A stretch of DNA of 64,000 nt from Corynebacterium sp. (GCA_030531005.1 JAUMTW010000001.1:327227-391226); one strand, 5' to 3'; positions 53,005-62,132 are shown, counted from the stretch's first letter. The notes: generated by a model not told the origin, from the sequence alone. Program-made: numbers and translations.

Positions 53005-53373
53005 ATGAATTCACAAAATGGCTCTTCGGCAACGATTAAGTCAGTGCTCATCGCGTTCATTGTTATTATTGGAGCATTGCTCGCTGTGTTACTGGTAACC
53101 CGAAATTCAAATGCCACTATAGACCGGTTTAATCCGCTAGTGACGCAAGAGGTTGCATATGTCCGTGTAGCCCCTAAGGCAACTGAGGTTGAAAATGCTA
53201 GTGCAGTAGACTCTTCCGGCGAGGAATTGGCATATACATTAACTTTCACCGCGTGGGGTCTAGATGATGAAATCGTCGCTGTTGATCATCGTGGTCAGTT
53301 CGTTGCTAATATTTCGTATCCTACGAACGAGGAAGTACCAGCGCCTGCATTAAAAGCTTTAGGAATGGAGTAG
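53005..53373 (+). CDS. YxeA-like small exported protein
   Basis: A 122-residue protein with an N-terminal membrane segment (VLIAFIVIIGALLAVLLV) and a short beta-rich outer domain (FNPLVTQEVAYVRV; YTLTFTAWGLDDEIVAVDH; PAPALKALGME) of the YxeA/DUF1093 type. YxeA-like genes commonly accompany bacteriocin-type ABC exporter genes, which fits its place between the membrane protein and ATPase. GGAG lies upstream of the ATG. Function unknown. Confidence 0.62.
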   Translation: MNSQNGSSATIKSVLIAFIVIIGALLAVLLVTRNSNATIDRFNPLVTQEVAYVRVAPKATEVENASAVDSSGEELAYTLTFTAWGLDDEIVAVDHRGQFVANISYPTNEEVPAPALKALGME

Positions 53374-53376
53374 TCG

Positions 53377-54075
53377 ATGACCACTACCGTACTGCACGCT
53401 ACTGGTCTGGCAGCGAAAATCGGAGACCGTACAGTTTTTGAAAATGTCCATATGCGTTGCGATGTTGGTGCAACCATAGCGATTACGGGTGCTAGTGGAA
53501 GCGGGAAGACAACCTTGTTGTCTTGCCTTGGCTTATTGCAGCCTATTTCCGACGGTAATTTAACTCTCGCAGGGCGAAGCGTAAGTCGGATTAATCTACA
53601 ACAGCGCCAGAGAATCTATCGAGATTATGTAGGTTTCATTTTTCAAGATTTTGCTCTTGTAGAACAATGGAGCGCGTATAGAAATGTTGAGATCGCATTG
53701 TTGCCTCAAAAAATTCGGAGTAATGAATTACAAAGTCGAATTTTGAGTGCGCTGGAATTTGTTGGTTTGCATGATCGAGCTAAGGAAACTGTGGCGGTAT
53801 TAAGTGGCGGTGAAAAGCAGCGTGTTGCAATTGCGCGTCTGATAGCAAAACGCCCTGCCATTGTTCTGGCGGATGAACCAACTGGCTCTTTGGATGCGTT
53901 AAGTCGTGATGCTGTGTTATCAGGATTTGCAGCTTTGGCACAGCAGGGGAGTTCCTTGGTTATAGTTACCCATGACCCTTTTGTGGCTAGCAAAGCCCAG
54001 TACCATGCCAATTTGGTTCGCTCACAACAAAACAATTCTGATTATGCGCCTGCTCAGCTACGCTGGATTACTTGA
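53377..54075 (+). CDS. ABC transporter ATPase, bacteriocin-export (MacB/LolD-like) type
   Basis: A 232-residue ATPase with Walker A GASGSGKTT, Q-loop GFIFQDFALVEQW, signature LSGGEKQRVAIAR, Walker B IVLADEPTGSLD and switch His in VTHDPF. Together with the upstream membrane protein it forms the exporter/immunity module of the lactococcin 972 group. It starts 4 bases after the YxeA-like stop with GGAG before it, so the operon is tightly packed. Intact. Confidence 0.85.
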   Translation: MTTTVLHATGLAAKIGDRTVFENVHMRCDVGATIAITGASGSGKTTLLSCLGLLQPISDGNLTLAGRSVSRINLQQRQRIYRDYVGFIFQDFALVEQWSAYRNVEIALLPQKIRSNELQSRILSALEFVGLHDRAKETVAVLSGGEKQRVAIARLIAKRPAIVLADEPTGSLDALSRDAVLSGFAALAQQGSSLVIVTHDPFVASKAQYHANLVRSQQNNSDYAPAQLRWIT

Positions 54076-54167
54076 TTAGGTCTTTGGGTGTTTTTGGAAT
54101 TGCAGTGTTCAGATGTTTGATAGCATTAGGGAATGTCTTTGTACTGCGAAAGTGAGGGGTCTGCTGA

Positions 54168-55190
54168 ATGAAACTAGCGGTTATTGGGGGAGATGGCATT
54201 GGCCCAGAGGTAACCGAACAGGCGCTGCGAGTTCTGCACACTGTGCGTGATGACATCACTACTACCGACTATGATCTTGGAGCGCGTCGGTACCTGCGTA
54301 ATGGTGAATTACTTACTGAGGATGATTTAGCTAGTCTGCGTGAGCATGATGCCATTCTTCTTGGTGCGATTGGTGCCCCCGGAGAAGTGCCTGCAGGTGT
54401 ATTAGAGCGTGGATTGTTGCTGAAAATGCGCTTTGCCCTGGATCACCATGTGAACCTTCGCCCTTCCAAGCTGTATCCATCGGCTCAGTCTCCCTTAGCC
54501 AATCCGGGGGAAATAGATTTTGTGGTTGTTCGTGAAGGTACGGAAGGACTCTACTGTGGTAACGGTGGAGTGCTACGAGAAGGCACACCGCACGAAGTAG
54601 CCAGCGAAGTTTCGCAGAATACCCGGTTTGGCGTGGAACGAGTCGTGCGTGATGCATTCGCACGCGCGCAATCACGACGCAAACACGTAACACTAGTTCA
54701 CAAAAAGAATGTGCTAGTGAACGCGGGATCACTGTGGCAACGTACAGTTGATGAGGTGGGAGAGGAATTCCCAGAAGTTTCAGTTGATTATTTGCATATT
54801 GATGCTGCAACGATCTTTATGGTTACCGATCCTGCTCGTTTTGATGTGATAGTTACCGATAACCTATTCGGCGACATCATCACTGATCTGGCAGGTGCTG
54901 TTACCGGTGGTATCGGGTTAGCAGCTTCGGGCAATATCGATGCCTCGGGTGCGAACCCTTCGATGTTCGAGCCAGTTCACGGCTCTGCGCCGGATATTGC
55001 AGGTAAAGGCATTGCCGATCCAACTGCCGCAATCTTGTCTGCAGCTATGCTGCTGCGCCATATTGGTGATGAGGCAAATGCCGTGTGCATCGAAGAGGCA
55101 GTGGCGCGCGAGGTATCCGAGCGCCCAGCTGATATCGATACTGTAGCGATCGCCGATCGTATTATCGCGGAGCTGAATCGCGCTGTGTAA
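54168..55190 (+). CDS. leuB: 3-isopropylmalate dehydrogenase
   Basis: LeuB (340 residues) oxidatively decarboxylates 3-isopropylmalate in leucine synthesis. N-terminal [17 protein letters not shown], the catalytic Tyr in [10 protein letters not shown], Lys/Asp motif [10 protein letters not shown], and the metal-binding [15 protein letters not shown] are all visible. GTGAGGGG lies upstream of the ATG. In C. glutamicum leuB also follows serA closely; here the bacteriocin-type locus has been inserted between them. Confidence 0.97.
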   Translation: MKLAVIGGDGIGPEVTEQALRVLHTVRDDITTTDYDLGARRYLRNGELLTEDDLASLREHDAILLGAIGAPGEVPAGVLERGLLLKMRFALDHHVNLRPSKLYPSAQSPLANPGEIDFVVVREGTEGLYCGNGGVLREGTPHEVASEVSQNTRFGVERVVRDAFARAQSRRKHVTLVHKKNVLVNAGSLWQRTVDEVGEEFPEVSVDYLHIDAATIFMVTDPARFDVIVTDNLFGDIITDLAGAVTGGIGLAASGNIDASGANPSMFEPVHGSAPDIAGKGIADPTAAILSAAMLLRHIGDEANAVCIEEAVAREVSERPADIDTVAIADRIIAELNRAV

Positions 55191-55240
55191 GAGACGCTGA
55201 TGCTAACGAGCATAGCTGCGCACGTGCAAGCGAAGTGATA

Positions 55241-55270
55241 ACAGGGCCTGGAATGATCCAGGCCCTGTTC
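55241..55270 (+). terminator. Terminator after leuB
   Basis: CAGGGCCTGG and CCAGGCCCTG form a perfect 10-base stem with a 6-base loop, followed by a short T run. Confidence 0.85.
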
Positions 55271-55424
55271 ATTGCTGCCCTTGCCCGATTCTTACACCGC
55301 CCTCGAGTATTGGAGTGGTTGAAAAGTGCGACGCGGTTTGTGTTAATTGGCGATAGCGTGTTGTGTGTTTTCCTCTACCTATTTCTAGTAAGGGCGAACA
55401 GTAGGTGATGCCTTTAGCCTTTGC

Positions 55425-55990
55425 TTAGTGATTAAGGTACTGAGACTTAAACTCTGGGCTATTGTTCATGCGAATGCCAGCAGGGACTGCTCCTTTCTGC
55501 GGGATCAATGTGTCTAATAGGTATCGAACCAGGGGAGCGGTGATCTTCTTGGATACGAAGAGTCCAACATAGCGGCGGGTGAGCTCGTCCACCACGTTAC
55601 AGATCTTAATCAGACGGCACTTACAATTAGTTGTGACTTGGAAGTTCTTCGCCCATACCTCATGCGGGCGGTGGGCGGGTGTGGTCCTGGGGGTAGTTAA
55701 AGCGGCTTGTGTTTTTGATCGGGATCGACCAGGCCTTCTTCGCGTCAAATACGTAGGACTGTGTGAGAGCTCTACTTGATTCTCAGCGTTGTGCTCTGGC
55801 CTGTGCACGCTTATGACCCCAACGTGGTTGTGTTTGAGCTAGTTCAAGCAAAATACGCGCAGATGCGCGTATTTATCCGTCTTTACCTGGTTTTCTCTTC
55901 CTTCTGCCGGTAATAGGTTCAGTGATGCAGTCCGACTACCGTGCACGAATATTGAGCTTGATGGCCAAGACCGGCCAAATAGCCGCCTTA
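55425..55990 (-). pseudogene. Transposase orfB fragment (rve integrase core)
   Basis: The readable part (55425–55808) includes RPHEVWAKNFQVTT and IRMNNSPEFKSQ. In working IS3 transposases these read W-x-x-DF and R-x-DNGPEF; both catalytic Asp are Asn here. The frame ends shortly after, before the third acidic residue. The upstream part (to about 55990) shows pieces such as HxTYYRQKE in other frames. Confidence 0.75.
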
Positions 55991-56036
55991 CTCAAACTGG
56001 TCAGCCAGGCTTAGGATTTTCCCTTGCGCTTGGTTT

Positions 56037-56301
56037 CTAGCGAATCCTGCAGTGCTCTTCTATCCAAAGCAGTTTCTCAAGAAGCTTCTTAAGCTCCTCG
56101 TTCTCCCGCTGCAAGCGGGTAAGTTTAGTGACCATAGAAGATGTCATCTGCCCGTATTCGGCACTCCAACGGATGATGATTGTACCCGCAGAAACAATAA
56201 CAGTCTCCGCAGCCTTCGCCAGGGACATCTCTGAAGCCTGAAGCGAACAAATTCTCTACTTTCTGCAGCTTACGAACAGCTTGCTCTGGTGAATGCTTCA
56301 C
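56037..56301 (-). pseudogene. Transposase orfA fragment
   Basis: A GTG at 56299–56301 begins KHSPEQAVRKLQKVENLFASG, the usual helix-turn-helix start of IS3 orfA. A frameshift near 56230 moves to the frame of DVSLAKAAETVIVSAGTIIIRW-type sequence and the leucine-zipper tail (RLQRENEELKKLLEKLLWIE). The product is therefore split. Confidence 0.72.
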
Positions 56302-56422
56302 AATGAAATCTTCATTTGTCAGGTTAGAGCAGATTGATTTGTAGTGTGTCGCTTTTTCTTCAACCAAACCAGTAGCGAATGGCAATTAAGTCATTTCTGG
56401 CATCATGGGGCTCACTGCCAGC

Positions 56423-57223
56423 TTATTCCGCATGCAGCGCTTCGCTTGCTTCGGGCACAATTAATGGACCAGCAGCACATGGATCCGGGATTACTCGGGC
56501 TCGTAATCCAAAGACGTCATACAAGGATTCCGCAGAAATCACATCATTGGGCTGCCCCTGAGCAATCAAGTGACCTTGTTTCATGAGTACCAAGTGATCG
56601 GAGTAGCGGGAAGCAAGGTTAAGATCATGCAGCACCATCACAATTGTCTTATTCTGCTGCTTATTCAGTCGACGCACCAGATCCAGTACTTCTACGGAGT
56701 GAGCCAAATCCAAATAGGTGGTGGGCTCATCAAGAAAGACAATATCGGTATCTTGGGCAAGCACCATAGAAATCCACACGCGCTGACGCTGACCCCCGGA
56801 TAGATCAGTCACAGGACGGTCGCGTAGCTCGGCGACGTTCGTCAGTTCCATCGCCTCATCGACAATCTCGGAATGCGAGCTAGACCACTGGTGCAACCAA
56901 CTTTGATGTGGGTGACGGCCACGGCCAACGAGCTCCGCTACCGTAACCCCGGGAGGGGTTATTGGTGACTGCGGTAACATCGATAATTGCTTTGCTAAAT
57001 CTCGATGCTTATAGCTCTTGATATCCTGATCATCAAGAGTAACCGTGCCGCTTTGCAAAGGTAACATTCGGGCTAAGCCACGCAGCAGGGTAGACTTGCC
57101 GCAACCATTGGCACCAATGATGGTGGTGACCTTTTGGTCCGGGATCTTTAGGGACACATCGTGCACGATGGTGGTGTCGTTATAGCCCACACTAATATCT
57201 TGGGCAACCAACCGTAGGCTCAT
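56423..57223 (-). CDS. Iron-siderophore ABC transporter ATPase
   Basis: A 266-residue ATPase of the FepC/FecE type: Walker A GANGCGKSTLLRG, signature LSGGQRQRVWISM, Walker B DIVFLDEPTTYLD (the Tyr is typical of siderophore ATPases), and switch His in VLHDLNLASRY. It powers the two permeases encoded 1.5 kb away on the same strand. The ATG is at 57221–57223 without a strong Shine-Dalgarno. A 207-base gap with short inverted repeats (for example TTCTAG/CTAGAA near 57425) separates it from the binding-protein gene. Confidence 0.9.
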   Translation of the reverse strand: MSLRLVAQDISVGYNDTTIVHDVSLKIPDQKVTTIIGANGCGKSTLLRGLARMLPLQSGTVTLDDQDIKSYKHRDLAKQLSMLPQSPITPPGVTVAELVGRGRHPHQSWLHQWSSSHSEIVDEAMELTNVAELRDRPVTDLSGGQRQRVWISMVLAQDTDIVFLDEPTTYLDLAHSVEVLDLVRRLNKQQNKTIVMVLHDLNLASRYSDHLVLMKQGHLIAQGQPNDVISAESLYDVFGLRARVIPDPCAAGPLIVPEASEALHAE

Positions 57224-57430
57224 AGCAGCAGACCTCGTTTAAGCAAGCAGTTTCAAAACAATGAAAAAGATCCGGTATAACCAGTGCACCTAAGATTCAG
57301 CGGCACTGCCCGGATCATTTTTTAAAATGTGTGCACCCGCCGTCCATACTAAAGCTCGCACTATAGCTAGCTAGGCTCAATTGCCATAAGCTAGCTGAGC
57401 AATACCTTAGTCGGCACAAGTGCTTCTAGT

Positions 57431-58372
57431 TTAACCTAGAATGTGCTCACGCAAGCCATCGCGAATGATTTGAGCACTCAGCAATGAAGCGTTCATGTAC
57501 CAAGCCTCGTAGTCAACCTGCACGGCCTGCCCATTAGCAACGGCATTGAGTGCCGGCCATACTGAGGTCGTACTTGGATCGGCACCACCATCGCCAACGC
57601 CATAGAACAGCCAGTCGGCATCAGCTTCACCCAGCTGTTCCGCAGATAGGTCTATGGATGCGGAGTCATCAAACTGCTGGTTGTCAGGACGTGGTAGGCC
57701 GCAATCGCTTGCCACAATGCCAGCCATAGACTGCACACCGTAGAGTTGGAAAGCGTCATCTTTGGTACGTAGGAAACTCACGGTAGGAGCGTCCGCGCCG
57801 AACTCACCAGCCAGTTCACTTGCAGTAGCGGTGTACTCATCGAGTAGGGACTGGGCCTTCGCCTCCATGCCTACGCCATCGGCGATGGTGAGCAGGTCTT
57901 CCTTCCAGTTCTCACCGCCACCAGAACCGGTGATGACAGGAGCAATTTCCTTGAGCTGGGCCAAAATGGCTTCATCGGTACGGGAGTTTGCACAGATCAA
58001 GGTGGGGTTCAGCGAAGCGATGACCTCAAGGTCAGGGTTAGCGCGCACACCACAGTCAGTAATCGAGTCCAGATCGTATTCACCACCAAAGCGATCACGG
58101 ATGAATTGCGGCACTACATCGGAGTTCTTTGCCTTCGCTGTGCCGACTGGCAGGATGCCCAACATCAGCATGTTGTCGAGCTGACCAGTATTCAGTACGA
58201 CAACGCGACGCTCTTCCTCGTTGCTGGTGGTGCTGGCAGCATTGGAGCTGGAATCTGAGTCGCTATCACTGGAGCAGGCAGCCAAAGCGGTGGTAGCAGC
58301 TACGATACCGGTAGCGCCAAGGAAGCCACGACGGCTGAGCTTAGAATTTGCGAAGACAAAGGGGGAAGCCAT
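57431..58372 (-). CDS. Iron-siderophore substrate-binding lipoprotein
   Basis: A 313-residue binding protein of the FepB/FecB-like Fe-siderophore class. The N-terminus has a twin-Arg motif (LSRRGFLG) followed by a lipobox LAACSS (Cys 33), so export may use Tat. A Ser/Asp/Asn-rich linker follows, then VVVLNTGQLDNMLMLGILPVG and PDLEVIASLNPTLICA, typical of this fold. The ATG at 58370–58372 is used because GGAG lies 7 bases upstream. Confidence 0.9.
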   Translation of the reverse strand: MASPFVFANSKLSRRGFLGATGIVAATTALAACSSDSDSDSSSNAASTTSNEEERRVVVLNTGQLDNMLMLGILPVGTAKAKNSDVVPQFIRDRFGGEYDLDSITDCGVRANPDLEVIASLNPTLICANSRTDEAILAQLKEIAPVITGSGGGENWKEDLLTIADGVGMEAKAQSLLDEYTATASELAGEFGADAPTVSFLRTKDDAFQLYGVQSMAGIVASDCGLPRPDNQQFDDSASIDLSAEQLGEADADWLFYGVGDGGADPSTTSVWPALNAVANGQAVQVDYEAWYMNASLLSAQIIRDGLREHILG

Positions 58373-58536
58373 AGGCAGTCTCCTTGAATTACAGGGGATT
58401 ATGGTCACCTAAATGCTAAACGAAAGGTGGAGGTGTGCACAATATTCAGTTTCACATTCAACACCTATTGGTAGTGGAATGTGGGTTTTGTCGCATACAG
58501 TGCTAATCGCTTTGCGAGCCTAAGTTGAACGAGCGC

Positions 58537-58563
58537 TGGCAATCCTGGCAATCCTGGCAATCC
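58537..58563. repeat. Three-copy 9-bp tandem repeat
   Basis: CTGGCAATC occurs three times in succession, with a fourth partial copy (CTGATGAG) at the right end. Confidence 0.8.
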
Positions 58564-58718
58564 TGATGAGTATGTCAAGCTTAACCCAATCGCGTTCAGG
58601 TCGTAGTGCTGAAGTCGTGGAGTCGCCGGAATGCAAACACGCCTATAGAGCGCACGAATGTTTTCCGCAGTGAGGCTCGAGTGCCGCAGATTTAAGAAGG
58701 TAGTATCAAACAATAAGG

Positions 58719-58743
58719 AGCCCCTGGTTAATATCCAGGGGCT
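58719..58743 (-). terminator. Terminator after the siderophore permease genes
   Basis: AGCCCCTGG and CCAGGGGCT form a perfect 9-base stem with a 7-base loop, 50 bases past the permease stop at 58794. The T run on the minus strand is weak. Confidence 0.7.
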
Positions 58744-58793
58744 AATGTACTCGGCTCAGAGGTAGGTAGTTAGTCTAAGGGCGGGTATAGCTT

Positions 58794-59891
58794 TTAGCTG
58801 GGTTGTTTAAGCTGATTCTGACGCCATAGCAACCAGATCAAGAACGGGCCGCCAATAGCAGAGGTAACAATGCCAACCGGTACCTCCCAGGGGAAGGCTG
58901 CACGCGCAATGAGATCACTCGTAACCATTAAGAATGCGCCTAAAATTGCAGAAAGCAGTGGCGGGGGAGTACCAATGCCCACGATTTTCGCCGCGATCTG
59001 TGGTGCCACAAAGGCCACAAATCCAACCGGTCCAACTGCTGATACTGTTACTGCAGCTAGAGCAACCGAAATAAACAGCAAGATCAGATTAATGCGGTTG
59101 AGAGAGACCCCAAGTCCTTGGGCGGCATCTGTGCCGAGCTCTAGGATTGGCAAGTGCACGGAAAGCCGTAACATGATCAACGCGCAAAGCACTAGCACCG
59201 CTAAGGTCGGCCATAGCTGATCCCAACCACGACCATTTAGGGTGCCCACCATCCAAACGCGTGCAGCAGCAGCCGTATTCAAATCAGTCACCGTGAGTAG
59301 ATATGTCACGTAGGCGGCCAGCACGGCATTTACGCCAATACCTACTAACACCAGGCGATACATATCTAAACCATTCTTAATGGATAACAGCCAGATCGCA
59401 ATTGCAGTCAAAACGCCGCCGATGATAGCTGCAAGCGGAATACCCACATAGGTTAACAGTGCAGAACTTAGCCCACCACTAAAGACCATTAGAGTGACTG
59501 TGGCAGCAGTAGCGCCGCGTGATATACCAAGGATATCGGGGCTGGCTAACCCATTGCGCGCAATGCGCTGGGTGATAGCACCAGCAAGCCCCAAAGCCAA
59601 GCCAACAACGATGGCAACTAGGCTTCGTGCCAAACGCCAATCGATAACCACGAGCCGCTCTATAGTGGTTCCACCACCGAAGAGCACACTTATGACTTCC
59701 GAAATGCTCAGGGGGTAGTCGCCAACACCCAAGCTATACAGCCAAACCACAATGGTTGCGATAAGGAAAAAAAGCGAGAATAGCATGTGCTTGCGGTTGA
59801 CCAGGATACTGACCCGGCCAAGCCGCAATTGGCTGGGATTGCTCACAGCACGATCACGCACAGTCCGGTTGCCCACAGCACGATCACTCAT
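58794..59891 (-). CDS. Iron-siderophore ABC permease (FecD type)
   Basis: A 365-residue FecCD-family permease with about nine to ten membrane segments. Typical sequence: RSLVAIVVGLALGLAGAITQRIARNGLASPDILGISRGA and the ATPase-contact region VGFVAFVAPQIAAKIVG. The ATG (59889–59891) overlaps the stop of the upstream permease gene by 4 bases (ATGA). The N-terminus is extended by about 25 polar residues with a short duplicated RAVGNRTVRDRAVSN stretch. Confidence 0.9.
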   Translation of the reverse strand: MSDRAVGNRTVRDRAVSNPSQLRLGRVSILVNRKHMLFSLFFLIATIVVWLYSLGVGDYPLSISEVISVLFGGGTTIERLVVIDWRLARSLVAIVVGLALGLAGAITQRIARNGLASPDILGISRGATAATVTLMVFSGGLSSALLTYVGIPLAAIIGGVLTAIAIWLLSIKNGLDMYRLVLVGIGVNAVLAAYVTYLLTVTDLNTAAAARVWMVGTLNGRGWDQLWPTLAVLVLCALIMLRLSVHLPILELGTDAAQGLGVSLNRINLILLFISVALAAVTVSAVGPVGFVAFVAPQIAAKIVGIGTPPPLLSAILGAFLMVTSDLIARAAFPWEVPVGIVTSAIGGPFLIWLLWRQNQLKQPS

Positions 59892-61003
59892 AGCCCCACC
59901 ACATTTCGATTGCGAACCAACATAATAAACGCAGGTGCACCAATTAAGGCCACGATAATGCCTGCCTGAATTTCACCAGGGCGTGCCACGATACGACCGA
60001 TAATATCGGCTAGCAACAACAGATTCGCGCCGGCTAACGCGGAGTAAGGGAGTACCCAGCGATAATCTGGGCCAGTGACCGCACGAGCAATATGGGGCAC
60101 GATTAAGCCAATAAAGCCAATCGGCCCTGCTGCAGCAGTTGCCGCACCAGCGAGTAAGGTCAAGGCGAGCAGCCCCAAAATATTTGCGCGCAACACATTG
60201 GTGCCTAAGCTTTGTGCTGTCTCCGCGCCGAGGTTCAGAATATTAAGCGCTGGTCCAAGAGCCAATGCCAGTAGCATTCCGATGGCAATCGGAATTAACG
60301 CAGGCAGAATAATATCGAAGCCACGTCCGGTTACGGATCCAGCTTGCCAAAAGCGCAGGGTATCCAAGGCATTGGGGTCGATATAGACTATGCCGGAGGT
60401 GATAGCGCTAAGCACGGCAGATAACGCTGCACCGGCAAGGATCAAGCCCAACGTATCGCCTTTGCCAATTCCCCCGGCAGCCAGACCAAAGATCAGTAAT
60501 GCTGCAAGACCTGCCCCCAAAAAGGCCAGCCACAAGTGTGAATACATGCTGGTAAAGCCAAAGAGATAAATGCCTGCTGCGACAGCTAAGGCGGCACCAC
60601 TGGATACGCCAAGCATGCCAGGATCAGCTAAAGGGTTGCGGGTTAGACCTTGTACCATTGCGCCGGCAAGCCCGAGGGCTAAGCCAACAACGACGGCCAA
60701 AATTGTACGCGGAATTCTCATGGTGGCAAGGATTCCAGCGATTTCCACCTGCGTAGGATCATCGCCGCGGGCTGCTGCTCCAGCGGTATCGAGATCGGTA
60801 CGCAGCATCTCCCACGTCAGGGGCCAGGCATGTTGGATATCGGCAATCGTGGTAGTTTTCGCTCCGATCACCATGCTGCATGCGAGCAAGATGGTAAGTA
60901 GGGCAATCATGCCCCAAAAGCCCCAGCGACGCAGCTTATGCCGCCGTGGGGTAATAAAAGCGGTTTGCGCTGCAGGTGCAGCAGCAGACGCGGATGTACT
61001 CAT
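59888..61003 (-). CDS. Iron-siderophore ABC permease (FecC type)
   Basis: A 371-residue FecCD-family permease, partner of the adjacent one. Landmarks: RIPRTILAVVVGLALGLAGAMVQGLTRNPLADPGMLGVSSGA and GFIGLIVPHIARAVTGPDYR. The ATG at 61001–61003 is preferred over a much longer upstream frame, which lacks homologous features. The two permease genes are translationally coupled. A candidate DtxR box lies just upstream. Confidence 0.9.
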   Translation of the reverse strand: MSTSASAAAPAAQTAFITPRRHKLRRWGFWGMIALLTILLACSMVIGAKTTTIADIQHAWPLTWEMLRTDLDTAGAAARGDDPTQVEIAGILATMRIPRTILAVVVGLALGLAGAMVQGLTRNPLADPGMLGVSSGAALAVAAGIYLFGFTSMYSHLWLAFLGAGLAALLIFGLAAGGIGKGDTLGLILAGAALSAVLSAITSGIVYIDPNALDTLRFWQAGSVTGRGFDIILPALIPIAIGMLLALALGPALNILNLGAETAQSLGTNVLRANILGLLALTLLAGAATAAAGPIGFIGLIVPHIARAVTGPDYRWVLPYSALAGANLLLLADIIGRIVARPGEIQAGIIVALIGAPAFIMLVRNRNVVGL

Positions 61004-61029
61004 GAGCAAACAGCGTAATTGGCCGGATG

Positions 61030-61048
61030 TAAGGTGAGCAATTCCAAA
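61030..61048 (-). promoter_or_regulatory. Weak DtxR-like box upstream of the permease genes
   Basis: TAAGGTGAGCAATTCCAAA matches the DtxR/IdeR consensus at about 13 of 19 positions, 27 bases upstream of the start. The left half is good and the right half poor. Iron control of a siderophore system is expected, so the site is plausible but not convincing alone. Confidence 0.3.
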
Positions 61049-61322
61049 GTTAGAATTTCTCTGATGCGCTTTGTGCAGCTGATAAAAAGCTTTGTGCCGT
61101 GCAATAGCGCTGTTACCCCGTCGGGTGGAATCTGAAAATACCGCTTTGTGCGGGGGTAGGGGGGGAGGATTGTCGCCAGCAGTGCCCTGCATATTTGCAG
61201 TAATGGTTCGGCTTGGTTTACTTATCAGTCATTTTCACGTCGTTATCGGGGTTGTTGGAGCTGACTATAGGGTGTGCTTGGGCATTAGAGGGTGGTAGCA
61301 GAGTTTAGCAAGCCAAACCAGG

Positions 61323-61334
61323 TACACTAACTGT
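61323..61334 (+). promoter_or_regulatory. Putative -10 box of the FAH-family gene (leaderless)
   Basis: TACACT at 61323–61328 lies 6 bases before the ATG at 61335 and no Shine-Dalgarno is present. Confidence 0.5.
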
Positions 61335-62132
61335 ATGCGTTTTGGACGAATTGCAACCACTGAAGGAATGACCTTTTGCGTGCTCGAAGGAGAGGGCGCG
61401 GACACTATTTGTAAAGCTATTGAAGGCACTCCCTTTACTGCGCCGAAGTTTACCGGCAAAGAATGGAAACTGGATGAGGTGCGTGTACTCGCCCCAATGC
61501 TGCCTTCAAAGATCGTAGCAATTGGCCGCAATTATGCAGACCATGTTGCCGAGGTTTTTCAAAAGAGTGCAGAATCTTTGCCGCCAACTATCTTCCTAAA
61601 GCCACCAACAGCAGTGGTTGGACCTGGTGCGGCCATTAAAATTCCAGATTTCGCAACCAAGGTGGAATTTGAAGGTGAATTGGCGTTAATTGTTGGTAAG
61701 CCTTGTAAGAACGTTGCTGCAGCCAATTGGCGCGAAGTTATCTTGGGTGTGACGGTCATCAATGACGTTTCCTCGCGTGATCTGCAGTTCTCTGATGGTC
61801 AGTGGGCTCGTGCCAAGGGCATTGATACTTTCGCTCCAATTGGTCCTTGGATTGAGACTGATCTCGATGGCTTGGATCTAAGCCACCTGCCTATTAAGGC
61901 ACACTTGACTCATGACGGCAATACCGAGACCAAACAAGACTCTAATTCCGAGCAGATGATTATGAACTTCGGAGAGATCGTGGAGATGATTTCTGCATCG
62001 ATGACCCTTTTGCCCGGTGATGTCATCAGTACTGGTTCCCCAGCTGGTACCGCAGAGATGGTCCCGGGCGATTTTATTGAGATCGAAATTCCAGGGGTCG
62101 GCAAGCTTGGGAATCCTGTGGAGCGTGCGTAG
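61335..62132 (+). CDS. odx: FAH-family enzyme, probable oxaloacetate decarboxylase
   Basis: A 265-residue fumarylacetoacetate hydrolase-family protein. The metal site is visible in KVEFEGELALIVGK (Glu residues) and the DVSSRDLQ segment; IAIGRNYADHVAE and ISTGSPAGTAEM are conserved. In C. glutamicum the FAH-family protein Cg1458 next to gltX is the oxaloacetate decarboxylase Odx; the position here is the same. Activity on 2-hydroxyhepta-2,4-dienedioate or acylpyruvates remains possible. Confidence 0.78.
   Translation: MRFGRIATTEGMTFCVLEGEGADTICKAIEGTPFTAPKFTGKEWKLDEVRVLAPMLPSKIVAIGRNYADHVAEVFQKSAESLPPTIFLKPPTAVVGPGAAIKIPDFATKVEFEGELALIVGKPCKNVAAANWREVILGVTVINDVSSRDLQFSDGQWARAKGIDTFAPIGPWIETDLDGLDLSHLPIKAHLTHDGNTETKQDSNSEQMIMNFGEIVEMISASMTLLPGDVISTGSPAGTAEMVPGDFIEIEIPGVGKLGNPVERA

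Larger units (their letters stand above)
55400..56301 (-). mobile_element. Dead IS3-family insertion sequence
   Basis: This stretch holds the broken orfA and orfB of an IS3-family element on the minus strand, between leuB and the siderophore ATPase gene. Both frames carry stops and shifts, the catalytic residues are lost and the right-hand end of orfB is missing. Terminal inverted repeats and a target duplication were not found, so the limits are approximate. Confidence 0.7.
58413..58793. other. Intergenic region with repeat and hairpin
   Basis: 380 bases between the permease stop and the binding-protein gene. It holds a three-copy 9-bp repeat and a terminator-like hairpin; no gene is supported. 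Confidence 0.5.

Noticed and set aside
58465..58713. 82-codon minus-strand frame with GLPGLPGLP repeats
   Set aside because: It only translates the 9-bp tandem repeat and lacks a start signal.
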